Source of the DNA: Brachionus plicatilis
Lineage: Eukaryota; Rotifera; Eurotatoria; Ploima; Brachionidae
Direction of reading: 5' to 3'
Length of the DNA stretch: 64,000 nt
Assembly: GCA_010279815.1 (NCBI GenBank)
Contig: QEOQ01000508.1
Coordinates: 1,511,129 to 1,575,128, forward strand
Within the stretch, counting starts at the first letter, position 1; every line of letters starts with the position of its first letter. The notes beneath the pieces were generated by a model. The model was not told the DNA's origin and ran no database searches. It was given only the letters and a program-made list of their open reading frames with translations. Shown piece after piece: positions 47,775-59,788 of the stretch. The translations under genes were made by a program, and so were the position numbers.

Positions 47775-48947
47775 CAGAGTTGGTCAAAAGTCAAACTTTA
47801 AATTCAGAATCGTTGAAATTATTTTGGAGCCAAAGTCAAAGTCGACTTTGACTTTGAAATTTTTTTTAAACTTTAAAGTCATGGCTTGGACTTTCATTTT
47901 AATAATTTAGACTTGAACTAGGCCGCCAAAAAAACTTGCAGCAACGGCAATCCAACTGTCAGGATCACAGTCATATGATTTTTGCCGTTCCAGTTAGCTA
48001 CTTTAGCGATATATGTCTAGTTGAAAAATAAAATACTTTTTTATTATTTTAATATTTTAGATAAATTCTCAAAAAGTTCAATTTTTCTATTTTACTATTT
48101 TACTATTTAAGAAATTTTTTTAATCAATTCAATTTTAGTCTTTTAATATTTTAGTAAAATTTTATCTTAGATTGATTTTACTTTTCTACTTTTTTACTTT
48201 TTTTTATTTTAGAAAATTTCCTAAAATAAATAATAGACTATTCAGATAACATATTAAGAAATATTTTTAAGTTTTGTTTTTTAAAAAATTAAGGATGTTC
48301 CAGTTTTAAATTAAACTATTCAAAGAAAATTAAAATTAAAATTGACCATAGTTTGACATAGAAAGACGTCGGCATCAACTTGATTTTGTTTTTCAAATTT
48401 CTGATGAGAGTTGGTCCGGGACGCAACTCCGGTTTAGGAAATCGTGTTTACTAAATCAAAAGAATTAAATAAGTTTCAATATCAGCTTTTTTAATTAAAA
48501 CTCATCTAAAAAAGAAGCGGGTTCAACGTGGCGAGGTCTAGGGAATAGGGGCTTAGGTCAAAGGGGTCCGGGGCGAAGCCATGGTTTCGGATGAGCAGAA
48601 ATTAAGGGTCTTTTTAATAAATTAGTCTTTATTTTACCTAACTTTTATAAAATCATTTTATAATGAAATTATCTTTTTGTGGATACAAACCAAAATTTTT
48701 TTCAAATGTTTTAATCAAAAGGTCTAGTCAAATGACTTGACTTTGACTTTATGACTTTTGAACAACTCTGTAAATTATTTAAAAAATTTAATTGAAAATT
48801 TTTTTTAAATAATCAAATAGAAAATTAAATGAATGAGAAAATTTCTAAAATATTAAAATAGTAAAATTGAATTGATTAAAAGAATTTCTAAAATAGAAAG
48901 TCCAGACTTGACTTTGACTTTATGACTTTGACTTTTGACCAACTCTG
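47775..48947. mobile_element. hAT-type non-autonomous transposon, 1173 bp
   Basis: Perfect 21-bp terminal inverted repeats begin CAGAGTTGGTCAAAAGTCAA at 47775 and end with the complement at 48947. They are flanked by an 8-bp target-site duplication with one mismatch: GCTGGGTG (47767-47774) and GCTGGGCG (48948-48955). An 8-bp duplication plus a CAGNG terminus is the hAT pattern. The subterminal parts are rich in AAGTC/GACTT repeats. A second terminus, TTTTGAACAACTCTG ending at 48770, lies inside, so a related copy is nested. There is no transposase frame. An unusually G+C-rich ~90 bp (48515-48605) sits in the middle. Confidence 0.85.
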
Positions 48948-48955
48948 GCTGGGCG

Positions 48956-49540
48956 ATACCAAAATTATGGAAAAATTAAGGGTTTTCTGGAAAAGAATTG
49001 ATCAGCTGTTTTTTTAAAGGAATCTTTCAGGACTCAATGCTTGATTAGAAGAAAATCTTGTCAAAAAATTATTAGAAAAATTAAATAAACCAGTTTTAAC
49101 TCGTAGAATTAATTAAAAAATTAAAAAAAAAAAAAAAAACAATTTTTTAAATCTTTTTTATTTAAATTATAAAAAAAAATATCAAATCGAAAAAAAACCC
49201 AAAAAAAAAAGAAGCAAAGATTACCTAAATTTACAATTTTTGTTAAACTTTTTCATTTCATAGAAATTAAATATAATTTTATTAAATTTAGCTGAATTTT
49301 ATACAAAACAAAATTTTTACTCTTAAGGCGTCCATATAAAACATTCGTCTAAACAAAAGGTTTTAAAATAATAATAATAAAAAAAAAAAAAACATCGCAA
49401 TTTGAAAATAAAAAAACAATAACAAAAAAAATTTTTCAATCTTTTTCTTCCGAGGTTCGCTAGAACAAAAACAAATTTTCCTAGCCCAGTTATCTTGTTG
49501 AGGAATGAATGACTAGAAACATCAATAAATAATTGTCGGC
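48956..49540. other. Eph 3' flank
   Basis: Poly-A/T-rich sequence presumably including the 3' UTR of the Eph gene. No gene seen. Confidence 0.5.
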
Positions 49541-52500
49541 TTAGACCAAAAATCCGTTCGCTTGCATTTGGTTAGGCGCCATAGTCTGAAAATCATTCGC
49601 CATCTGCTGCTGACTACGTATCAAATTGAATATGGACTGCTGTTTGAGCACATTGAATTGTTCGGCCACAAGTGCATTGTGGTTTAGAGTCTGACTAAAC
49701 GGAGTATAACTGTTTTGATTTGTCTGCTGACTCAGGTGTTGGGTGAAGCTTTCGGCAATGCGGCGCAGCTCGTCCAAAATGTGCTTTTGATCGCCGGGGG
49801 CCTGTACGCCCAGACTGATCGCCAAGTCTTTGGCCTCCAGTTGAAACAAATTGGACAAGTTGCCGAGGCCGCAATTTTCGAATTGTTCGGCAAAATGCTC
49901 CATGCCAAGCCGCTTCAAAAATGCTCGACTTTTGGTCATTTGAATTTTGGTGGGCGCCCTTGGATTAATTGGCAACAGCTCTCTAATTTTGGCTGCATGC
50001 TTAAGCTCGTCTGTAAAAGTCTCCATTTCATCCAGGATCAAACAAATCTCTCTGAACTTGGGTCTCATTTGCCTATTTTCCTGCCAGCACCTGAGCATCA
50101 ATTTGTGCACACAATCCGGACAATTGTGGGGCGGCGGCAGTCTGTACAACTCTTGTACGGCTCGAACCACATCTTTATTCTCCCAGCTCCAATAGGGCCT
50201 CTCGCCATAGCTCATTACCTCCCATGCCAGCACCCCAAACGACCACACATCAGACGCATACGTGTACTTTCTGAAATTGCACGCCTCCGGCGCTGTCCAT
50301 CTAATAGGTATCTTTCCACCTTTGGTTGTGTACTCGTACGCGTCTATGTCTATCTCTCTGCTAAGGCCAAAGTCGGCCACCTTGCACACCAGGTCCTTGT
50401 TGATCAAGATGTTGCGCGCTGCCAAATCTCTGTGAATGTAGTTCATTTCGCTCAGGTATCTCATGCCGTAGGCTACATCCTTTAAAATTTTGATCATCTG
50501 AGGAAGTTTAAGCTTGGATTCGTTGAGTCTCAAAAAAGTGTCCAGAGACCCGTTCTCCATGTACTCGGTGACAATCATCAATGGATGCGACTGGGTGACC
50601 ACTCCTTCTAGGCGAATCACATTGGCATCATTGAACTGGGCCATGATGCTCGCTTCGGTCAAAAAGTCGCATCTGTTCTGCTCAGTGGCAGCTCCTTTGA
50701 GGGTCTTGATGGCAACTATGGCCTCGGACCAGGGCGTCAGCCTGAGCACCCCTTTGCACACGTCACCAAATTCGCCGCCACCAATCACAGACTCTATTAT
50801 GATGTTGGAGGGCGCCAGCTCTCTGGCAAACAAGCTCACCACTTTGGTCGGGTCTTCATAGGTGTGAGGGTCGATGTAGGTCTTGGGCCAGAGCGGCGAT
50901 GAGCCGCCGCTGGACGATGTGGTGCCCGAGGACGCGGCAAAATGGTTGTAGCCCAGCTGAGCAGTGCGCTTGGCATACTCAATTGAATCCGAGTCAGATG
51001 GCTGTTTTGATAGATAAGCGGACAAAAATTTGATCCGGCCTGAACGGGTCAACACAACTAGCAGGGTTAGGCCTAGCACTATGAAGCATAGAAAAGACAA
51101 CACTGATATTAGGATGTAGACTGTGAAGGACTCGGAGCGATTTTCAATTGATCTTAGCTGATCGTATGATTGGTAGTGTTGGGATGTGGACTGTGGCAAA
51201 TTTGAAGTGCTCGATATGGTCAACGACTCAACTGGTTTGGTGTAAGCGGACCAGCCGTGTGTGGTACGCGCTCTCAATTCAAATATGTACACATTGGACT
51301 GAATAATGGTCGGGTTGGAGTTTTTGAATGTGAAGTTTAGAGATGGTTGATTCAGAGCCAGTATGTTGGCTTGGTGTGGCTGATCTTTGGGAAAGTAGCG
51401 GATTTGGTAGCTGAAGACTGGTGACGCGTCGGTCAAAGACCATGAGATAAATATTTGGTTCATGTTTATGAATTGGTAAGCAGTCAAATTTGTTAGAATG
51501 TTGTCGATTGGCAACGCATCGGTTGTTTTGACCAAGATGTTCACCGTTTTTGTCTTGAACAATTGGTTCAAGTGCTGAGCGTACAAGTCAAATGAGTAAA
51601 GTTGTCCTGAGTCCAGTTGGGAGATTGCTATTTTGTTGTCAAATATTTGGTCTTTTCGTGGCTCAAAGTTTGCGTACGACTCGCATGGCGCCCGGTCGTC
51701 ACAGCTGAAAATGGACTTTTGGCTCTTTGGTTGCTCATTCGAATCGATGCATTTGGAGCATTCCAGTTTGTATTGAACCAAATTTTTGTCATAATTGTCT
51801 ATTGGGTTCCATTTAAGCTTGATTGAAGTCTGGTCTATGTAGTAGACTGAGAGATTTTTTGGCTCAGGTGGATAAGCTGTGAATGGAGGAGAAAAATTAA
51901 TTTTTGTTTTTTTTTCAATTCTTATTTTTGGACACTTACGCAAACATGGACTGGTTATGTTTGTCGAATCGATGCGAAAATAGCCTTCAATGCATGGACA
52001 GTACTCGCTGCCGATTGATTTTGAGTAGCTGTAATCCGGACATGTGAAGCAGTCGCCTAGATTAGACAGCTCCGATTTGTATTTTCCCTGAGGACATGCT
52101 TGAGTAGAAATAAATTTAATTAATTATTTTGTTTATTTAGATTTTTGTTTAAAAAAGAAAATATTTAGGTATTTTTTTTGGTTTGATTTTTTTTGTCATT
52201 TTTTTTGTTCAAGATTTAAAAATTGTTTTTCTAAAGGTTTTTATTGATAGTTTTTGTTATTGATAAAAATGAACAAAAAAAAAATCTTAAATGAAACTTT
52301 TTGCTTAAGAAATAAAATTACTAGATGATTCAATTTTTCTTGACCCTTAAGATCTGAGCAGCTAAAAAATATTCTTAAAAACATTAAATAAAAACAAATA
52401 TTTTTTGTTGGTTATTCTAGCCTTTTATTGTATAATTTTACGTTTTTAATAAAATAACATCAATCAAACAATTCAAATATCTTTTAAATAAATATTTACT

Positions 52501-55500
52501 TAAAATAAGAAAAGTTTTATATGGCTACTTTTACCTTTTATTTAACAATTCTATGTTATTATGAATATAAAAATAATTAATTATTTCAAATATTTTAAAA
52601 ATTGCTTAATTTAAAAACAAAATTAGTGAAAAGCATTACAAAATTTTTGACAAGTACAAAAAAAATTGATGTATCTTATTTTTTGTTAATATTTTTTTTT
52701 ATGCTGTTAAATTATTAAAAAAATTTTATTTCTTTTTTGATATAAATTTTTACTGTTTAGCTGTCAAAATACTAAAAATTAATCATTATTTAACTTGGAA
52801 GTGTCTTGAACAGTAGAAGGGCCGGAAAAATTTTGTCAGTTTTTTACTAATTAAATAATTTAAAAAATTTTATTCAAATTCATTCAATCTTAATTTAATG
52901 ATAACTCGATTTTAATTTGTTACATTTTTTTTAAAATTATATTAAATTTTTAAAAGCGACTTAAATGACCTGACTAGTCTTTTTAGTATAAGAACTATTA
53001 GCTCAGCTTGCGTTTCAGAACTAGAAAGACCGTAAGGTAAATTGAGTATGTGTTTCCAACTGTGGAATCGAACTGAAGCAGTGTTTATCTGGAAATTATT
53101 TTTAGACAGCTCTGAATAAAACGGTAATTTGATTTCTTAAAAATTCATGTTCAAAATTGTTTATTTTGATTATTTTTCAATTTAAATAATTAACAGACAT
53201 AAATAAACTATTAATTTCTAATTTACATGGCACGTTTTTTTAAAGAAAATGATAATTTTTCAAATTAATTGCTTCAAAATTAGATTAATTGCATTTTGAA
53301 TCTTACAAATCTAATCGGGACGATTTTTTATTAATTAAATTATTCAAAAAAATGAGAAAAATCTTAGAAGCACAATTTTTTTTGTTATCTACAAATAATC
53401 TGAGACTTTGTTTAAACATTGATCCAAAGATGGGGTTCACTTAAATTGAATATTTGGCCAGAGATAAAATTTAGGTTTATCGTTAAGATTAGTAATTTTT
53501 ATCGATTTTAAAGAAAACAAAACAATTTTTATCTTTCGACTTGGAAAAAATTAGCCTCTTTAAATAAGAAATTCTAGACTTTTTATCTTTTAGAAAAAAA
53601 ATTAAGTTCAGTTTATTTTATTATTATTATTATTAAAATTTAGTTTGGGAGGGAATCCCTGGTTGTTTGGAATGGAACTTAGTCCTTCCTCTCAACCCCT
53701 TGCTTGAATTACCATATTCAAATAAAAAGTTAATGATAGAAAAAAGAAAATTTGATAAAATTAGTTTTTTAACAATGAAAAGTGTGCTATCATGTACTTG
53801 AGTTAAAAATTACAAAATTTAGAATAAAGAAAAGAATAAAATTTAAATGAAAAAATTTTTTAGTTTATTTTTTTCTCTGAAAATAAACACAAAATTTTTA
53901 AAAAATAAAATTTTTTTTTCAATCTATTAATATTTGATTTGAATAAAAAAAAACTTATAATTTTTGTCCACAAACTTCCAGTTCAAGTGACATTTAAACT
54001 TCAAAAAATAATGAATAAATTTGCTAAAAGGATCTTGCCGAAGCTCTGAGGAAACATTGCTCGAGCCTAAAAACATATCATGAATTTTAATTAGGCCCAG
54101 CGATCAAAAAGTGATTGAAGGCTTCGATGTGCTGATAAGTGCAAGTTATACGCTCAAAAGATCAAAAGATTAGTGTTTATCTAGACCCTATAATTAGATA
54201 TTAATAACCAAAAGGCAAACTTACAAAATCTTTGAAGCCCCTATTTTTCTTTTTAATAAATATTTAATTAATAACTCGCTTGACTTAACACCAATCTCAA
54301 ATAACGCATCTTCTACCTGAATAACTGAGTAAATATTTACGGTGAACGTTCAATTCATAGATTTGATTTTTCGTAGAATAATTGTTTAATAGAATCATTT
54401 TCATAGATTTTTTAAGGAATTAAATATAGAAAAAAAATTCAATTAAAATTTAATAAAATTTAAACAAATTAAATTAATTTAATCTTAAAATTTTTCTATT
54501 AAAATTTTTAACATAATTTCTATGACCAAAAAAAAAAATCTATGAAAATGATTCTATTAAATAGTTATTCTACGAAAATTTTTTCTATGAGTTTTGTTTA
54601 ATTTTAATAATTATTTCATAGAATCATTGTCATAGAATAACTATTTAATAGAATCATTTTGATAGATTTTTTTATGGAATTAAATATAGAAATATAATTC
54701 AATTACATTTATCATATTTTTCTCAGAATAAAAATCTCTCTTATTTTTGATTGACAAAAAATTGAAAAAATATTTAAAATTTTCCTTTAATATATAAAAA
54801 ACAAAAATTTTAATTGAAAAAAAAAATCATTTCAAAATTTAATAAAATTTAAACAAATTAAATTAATTAAATCTTAGATTTTTTACATAATTTTTATGAC
54901 AAAAAAAAAAAATTCTATGAGAATATTTCCACCTAAATTTTTCCTATGAATTTTGTTTAATTTTATTAATTTTCAATGAATCAATTTTTCGATAAATTAA
55001 TACATCATCAATATTTACCTATGCATTGTTCTTGTTGACTTGAATAAAAAAAGCCGGGACGGCACACACAGTTCGAGCCCGGCTCCTTGGACTCGATAAA
55101 AAACCAGTTTCCATTAGTCTGACAATAAGCGATGGGTGTTGATTTGGACTCGGAATTGGGCACACATTTTCCGCTTTTTTGCACCAGGTCGGTCAAATTT
55201 GCGCCACTGGGCGTCTTGGGAAACCAGGCAAGATTGTTTATCTGTGCGGGACACAGAGTGTACGATACTTTGATTGAGAGCAAGGAAACACAGGCGCCCT
55301 GGTCTCTGAAAACCAAATAGGCGCCTCTTTTGCCGCCTCTGAGCGGCAGCTCGACCTCGGTCTGAAACACGTTTGGCGCGCTCGAGCCCGAATGGGCGGA
55401 CGCCGAGGCCGTCGAGGTGGGCGCCGAGCGCGACTGCTCGCTCGAGGGCGCTATCGTCTTCAAGTAGTTGTAGTTGGACTCGTCAAAGCTGGGCAAGTTG

Positions 55501-55883
55501 GCGTACAACTCGTCCGACTCCAGGTACAGCAGCTGAAATGTTTCTTTGCACGAACGAATCTCGCCAGGGTATCTTTTGCACTCTCGGATGGTGTACTCGA
55601 GCTTTATGGTCAAGCGGTTGGCCTCGTCGCGGTCAATGAACGGCAACCGGAGCCAATTGTTGGGGTTTGCGGAGGCGATGTCGCACACAAAGTGCACGCG
55701 CCACACATCGCCGCTCTTGCGCCCAAAGCTCTGCTCCTTCCATCCGGGCAGCTCGAGCGAGTCGCCGAACGCCCTCTTGTCCCAGTTGAGCTCGCCATGG
55801 AATCGGGTCGAGTCGAACAGGCTCTTTTCGACGCCCAGCAGTGTTTGCACCAGAAAAGTGAGGATGATGAGTGATCGAATCAT
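49541..55883 (-). CDS. Eph receptor tyrosine kinase
   Basis: Three coding exons, 55883-55019, 52098-51940 and 51876-49541, join in phase to 1119 aa. Order: signal peptide (1-18, SLIILTFLVQTLLG); ephrin-binding domain (~20-200); Cys-rich part split by intron 1 (QCIACPQGKYKSE); two fibronectin III domains (~343-560); one transmembrane segment (~590-615); juxtamembrane tyrosines in DPHTYEDP; kinase domain (~700-960) with GGGEFGDV, VAIKTLKG, YIHRDLAARNIL, VADFGLSREID and IRWTAPEA, so active-looking; SAM domain (~990-1055); and a C-terminus NGFLV that could bind a PDZ domain. Eph receptors bind membrane-bound ephrins and signal in cell repulsion and boundary formation. Start: the ATG at 55883 gives the signal peptide. 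Odd: a ~27-residue Ser/Ala/Thr insert in the ephrin-binding domain (~143-169); exon 1 is strikingly G+C-rich; FN3, TM, kinase and SAM share one exon. Confidence 0.97.
54373..54574. mobile_element. ~200-bp MITE with ~38-bp inverted repeats
   Basis: The left arm CGTAGAATAATTGTTTAATA... at 54373-54411 is matched in reverse complement by 54537-54574, which reads out as CGTAGAATAACTATTTAATA. The arms differ at about two bases, and an outer CATAGA occurs on both sides. The interior is AT-rich without coding. It lies in Eph intron 1. Confidence 0.78.
54618..54960. mobile_element. Second, longer copy of the same MITE
   Basis: Immediately after the first copy, the sequence CATAGAATAACTATTTAATA...ATGGAATTAAATATAGAAAT repeats its left arm. 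The right part TTAATAAAATTTAAACAAAT and the final TCTATGAGAATATT...CCTATGAATTTTG repeat its right arm. About 100 bp extra lie between. A tandem or nested insertion of the same family. Confidence 0.65.
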
Positions 55884-56740
55884 TGTTGGAACATTTTGTG
55901 ACAACCAAATCTATACAATGTTCATCTAGAAGTTAAAAGTCAGGTTAGTTGAGTCGATAAGTTAATTGAGTGCCTGCTATGTGGGGATTTAAAAGAATTA
56001 AATGTCCGGTAAACATCCGGTCGAAATGAATTGTGGACGAAGAACACGCCGAGTCGTGCTTCAGCTATTTGTTTGCTAGATTTAGGCAAATTCAGGTAGG
56101 CTTTTGTGGGCAAGTTTGCTTTTTTGTAGCATCACAGGTTGTTTAGAAATTGAATTTATCTTGGCTATCTGTAGATGGGTGAATAGATAAAAAGATGGAT
56201 GAAAAGCTGGGGGCTGTTTGCTAAGATTGGTTTGATGAGCAATGGTTAGAATACATTTAGAGATGGGCAAAACTAGATAAGAAAAATTAATTCGAGCGAA
56301 CTTAAATTGGTCAGTTATCTAGCATGGAACATGTGTGATGAGATGAAATTAAAACGCTTTTAAAAGAAATTATTTCGGAATAAATTCGGACTTTGTTTTT
56401 CTTTAAATGTTTATTCTATCAATCACAATGCTTGCCTGACTTGGCGAGAGCCTGCCCGTCTGATTCATTAACTCAAACTCTCGCTCAACTTTTTTGATTT
56501 GTACAGAATGTAAAATGAAAAATGCAAAAATTCAATTAATTTTTCTTTGATTGTTTTTTAAATTTAATAAATTTTTTAAACGCTAGCAATTTGTTCTTCA
56601 CTTATTCTCATGCTGATCAGCTCGATTTACATCCTGCCCTCACCCCCCTTCAAAATCCATTTAGATTCTTGTAAACACTTTTTGCATCCAACACATTTAT
56701 TAAAAAAGGTACACAGCTAAATAAATTCTAATTTACGCCA
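55884..56740. promoter_or_regulatory. Upstream region of the Eph gene
   Basis: For about 600 bp upstream of the Eph start codon the sequence stays less AT-rich than the rest of the intergenic DNA. By position it holds the Eph 5' UTR and promoter. No TATA box or factor site is convincing. Confidence 0.3.
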
Positions 56741-58250
56741 CTTAGTACAAATCAAACAAATTTTGTATTAGGGAGGCTTTCTGATTCTTTTTTTATTTTG
56801 TAAATATTCCTAGAGATTTATTACTGATTTTTTTTTCCACTACAAAAAAATGTAGAATTCCCAAAAATTTTTATGGAACTTAATTTTAAAATTTTAAAAA
56901 AATAAATTCAAATCTTACATAATAATATTTTTTTGCTAAAATTACTTTTGCTAATCGAATTAAGTGAAATTTAGTGGTTTTGAAACATAACCGAAGAGTT
57001 CTCTAAAATATATTAGTAGCAGTTTATGCAAAATTTAAACTTTAATCTTATCTATTTATCACTATCTATAACAAAAATTAAATAACAACTCTACCTAAAA
57101 ACTGTTAATAAATCGAGAGGTTTTCTGATTTTAAAAAATATTTCGCAAGATTTATTAATGATTTTTTACGATTTTTCTTCACTAAAAAAATTTTATTTGT
57201 CTTTTTAGATAAATTTTTTAATAAAACAAATTAAAGTATGACATTGTAATAACTTTTTTTGCTAAAATTACTTTTGTTAATCGAATAAAGTGATTTTTAT
57301 TTTTGTTAAATAGCCTTAAACGTTCTAAAGACAAAATTTGTAACAAACAGAAAATTTTAACTTTAATTTTGTCTATCTATCACTATCAATCAAAATTAGA
57401 AAAAAATTAACTAACACCACTGCCCAAAAACTGTTATTAATAAATAATAAACTGTTCTTGAACTCAAAATATAAAACAAATCTTGCATTTGAGAGCTTTG
57501 TTTTTTTAAATATTTCTAAAGATTAATTAAAAAAAAAATGAATTAAAATAATAATGAATTTTTTTTCTAAAATAAATTTGGTCAGTCGAATTAAGTTATT
57601 TTTATATTTTTCAAAGAAATACCATACGCGATCTACAAACAAAATTTGAAGCGGTTTGTAAAAAAAATCTTACTTTAATTTTATCTGATTAAAATGGTAA
57701 TAAAGTTTTAAATGACTATCTATAAAAATTTTAAAATAAAATAACACCACTACCGAAAAACTGTTAATAATAATTGATTAACTTTTTTTGAACTCAAAGG
57801 CTTAAAAAATTTTGTATTTTGGAGAATTTCTGCTTTTCGAAATATTTTTTGCGATTTATTAATGATTTTTTTTTTCGATTTTGTCTTCACTACAAAAATG
57901 TAGAAGCCCAAAAAATTTTTATGGAACTTAATTTTTTTTGTTAAATAAAATTTAAAAAAAATAAATTCAAATCTTACATAATAATATTTTTTTTGCTAAA
58001 ATTACTTTTGTTAATCGAATTAAGTGATTTTTAGCTTTTTAAAAAATACTCTAAGAGTTCGCCAAACAATATTTGAAGCGGTTTATAAAAAAATTTTTCT
58101 TGAATAGTTTGATCGGATTACAATTTTATCAAGTTTTAAATCACTATGCATAAAATATTTCTAAAAAAATTAAATAACACCGCTACTCAAGAACTGCTAA
58201 TAATTATTGATAAACTTTTCTAAAATCAAAGGTTAGCAAATCTTCAATTT
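56740..58250. repeat. Diverged tandem array, ~4 units of 300-430 bp
   Basis: The block GCTAAAATTACTTTTG...TAATCGAAT recurs at about 56935, 57261, 57567 (mutated) and 57995. Each unit also carries a CACTATCTATAA-like stretch, AACACCACTACC...AACTGTTAATAA, and TTTATTAATGATTTTTT. Units 1 and 4 share an extra segment, ATGTAGAA...CCCAAAAATTTTTATGGAAC, missing from units 2 and 3. No open frame runs through the units, so it is non-coding satellite-like DNA. Confidence 0.8.
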
Positions 58251-59766
58251 TTATACAATTATTCTAGATCATAAAAAATACACTTGGAAATTTTATTTAC
58301 AAAAAGTTTGGACATTGATCTCATTTTTTCTTCTAAAAATGGAAAAAAGTAATTAATTTTTATGCTTTTGGATTTTTGGTAGGATTTGGGGGCAAAGTAT
58401 AAAATAAACTAATTTAAGTTTATATATTGTTGTAGACCACGGGTACGTTTATCTATAAGAGTTATCTTAGCGATTAAGTAATGCCTGATAAAAAATACCG
58501 AATGCTTTAGACAGGCCTTGGAGCTAAAATTATAAGGCCAAATGGTAAAACTCTCATCGACAAGTGTTGGTCGGCCCATGACCATGTCCGACTACTCAGA
58601 TCTATTTTTTTAGTTTTCTATTTTTGTTAGATATCTAAATCACAGATAAAAAAAAAGAAAAAATTAATTAAAAAAAAAAAGATAAGAGAGAGAATTATTT
58701 AATTTTATTATCCGAAGCGTTCTCTTGAAATTTTCGCTCTATTCCCCATAGATGTATGAACCAATTTTAGCATATCCGAAACAAAGTAATTTGAATTTTT
58801 AATAAAGCGATTCATTGATTGCCATTTCAAAACAATTGTTTGAAATTTAATATTCTTAGCCTTGAGTTCTTAACTTAATGGTCGACTTGAGCGTTAAGTT
58901 ACATCATTGATAAAAAAGAACTACAGGGGCTGCTAAAACAAACCAAATGGCCAAAAGTGATTTAACACTCGATTGATTGTGAATTTGCTAACAAAAACTC
59001 ATTTAATTTGTTTACATTAGCACTGAATATTTTCGATACTAAAATATCAATCATTACTGTCAAAATAACAATTTAGAAATTTCATCACTTTGAATTTAAT
59101 GCCTTATGCAATTTGTATAGCTACAAAACAAAAAAAGCCAATTGAGTCTGTAGAGTAAGCTTGGCGAATACTTACAAAAAACTAGAACTACAAACAATTA
59201 CCACTAGAAAACACGCGAGGGGCAAAAAAATCATAAATTTAGTTAAAAAGACATAAAAAAGAAAACATACAACTATTTTTTATAAAAAGATAATTTGACA
59301 TAAAATTTTGATATTCAAAAAAAAATTAATAGATAGAATTCTGTGTAATTTTTTTTTAATTAACATTTTCTTATACAGACCTGCAAAAATTGATTATACT
59401 GACCATCGCCACTTTCGCAAAATTTTTTCTCCAATTTTTCCTCCCATTTTAATTTATATTATTTATTTTTCTATTTAAAATCAAAGGCTTTGGCCTTCGA
59501 TTTCTTCAAAATTTGCAATTAAATTGAAAATTTGTTTAAAAAAATTTCAGATTTAAAATTGAGAGATACATTATTTTATTTGAAAACTTATTTATTTGAA
59601 TTTTAAATAAAAAAATTTAAAAAAAATTTGGTCATATTTTTTAAGTTTGTCTATTTCAGTTTTTATCAGAAAACACCACCAAGGTCTTTTTCCTTGGCGA
59701 AAAATTTTGTTAATTCTACAAAAAGTTGTCCGACTAAACAAAAGCAGATAAATCTTAATCTAATAC

Positions 59767-59788
59767 GCATACACACACACACACACTC
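59767..59788. repeat. CA microsatellite
   Basis: About ten CA dinucleotides, GCATACACACACACACACAC and onward. Confidence 0.85.

Larger units (their letters stand above)
52099..55018 (-). other. Large intron 1 of the Eph gene
   Basis: 2920 bp, about fifty times the usual intron in this window. Donor G|GTAAAT and acceptor CTCAAG are in phase. It holds a pair of fold-back elements at 54373-54960. I see no gene nested inside. 53640-53700 has a short G+C-richer stretch of no evident identity. Confidence 0.8.

Noticed and set aside
49715..50485. 256-aa open frame on the plus strand
   Set aside because: Exactly antisense to the Eph kinase domain, whose minus-strand motifs are unambiguous; a shadow of G+C-rich coding sequence.
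55392..55874. 160-aa and other overlapping frames on both strands
   Set aside because: Shadows created by the G+C-rich Eph exon 1; no family features.
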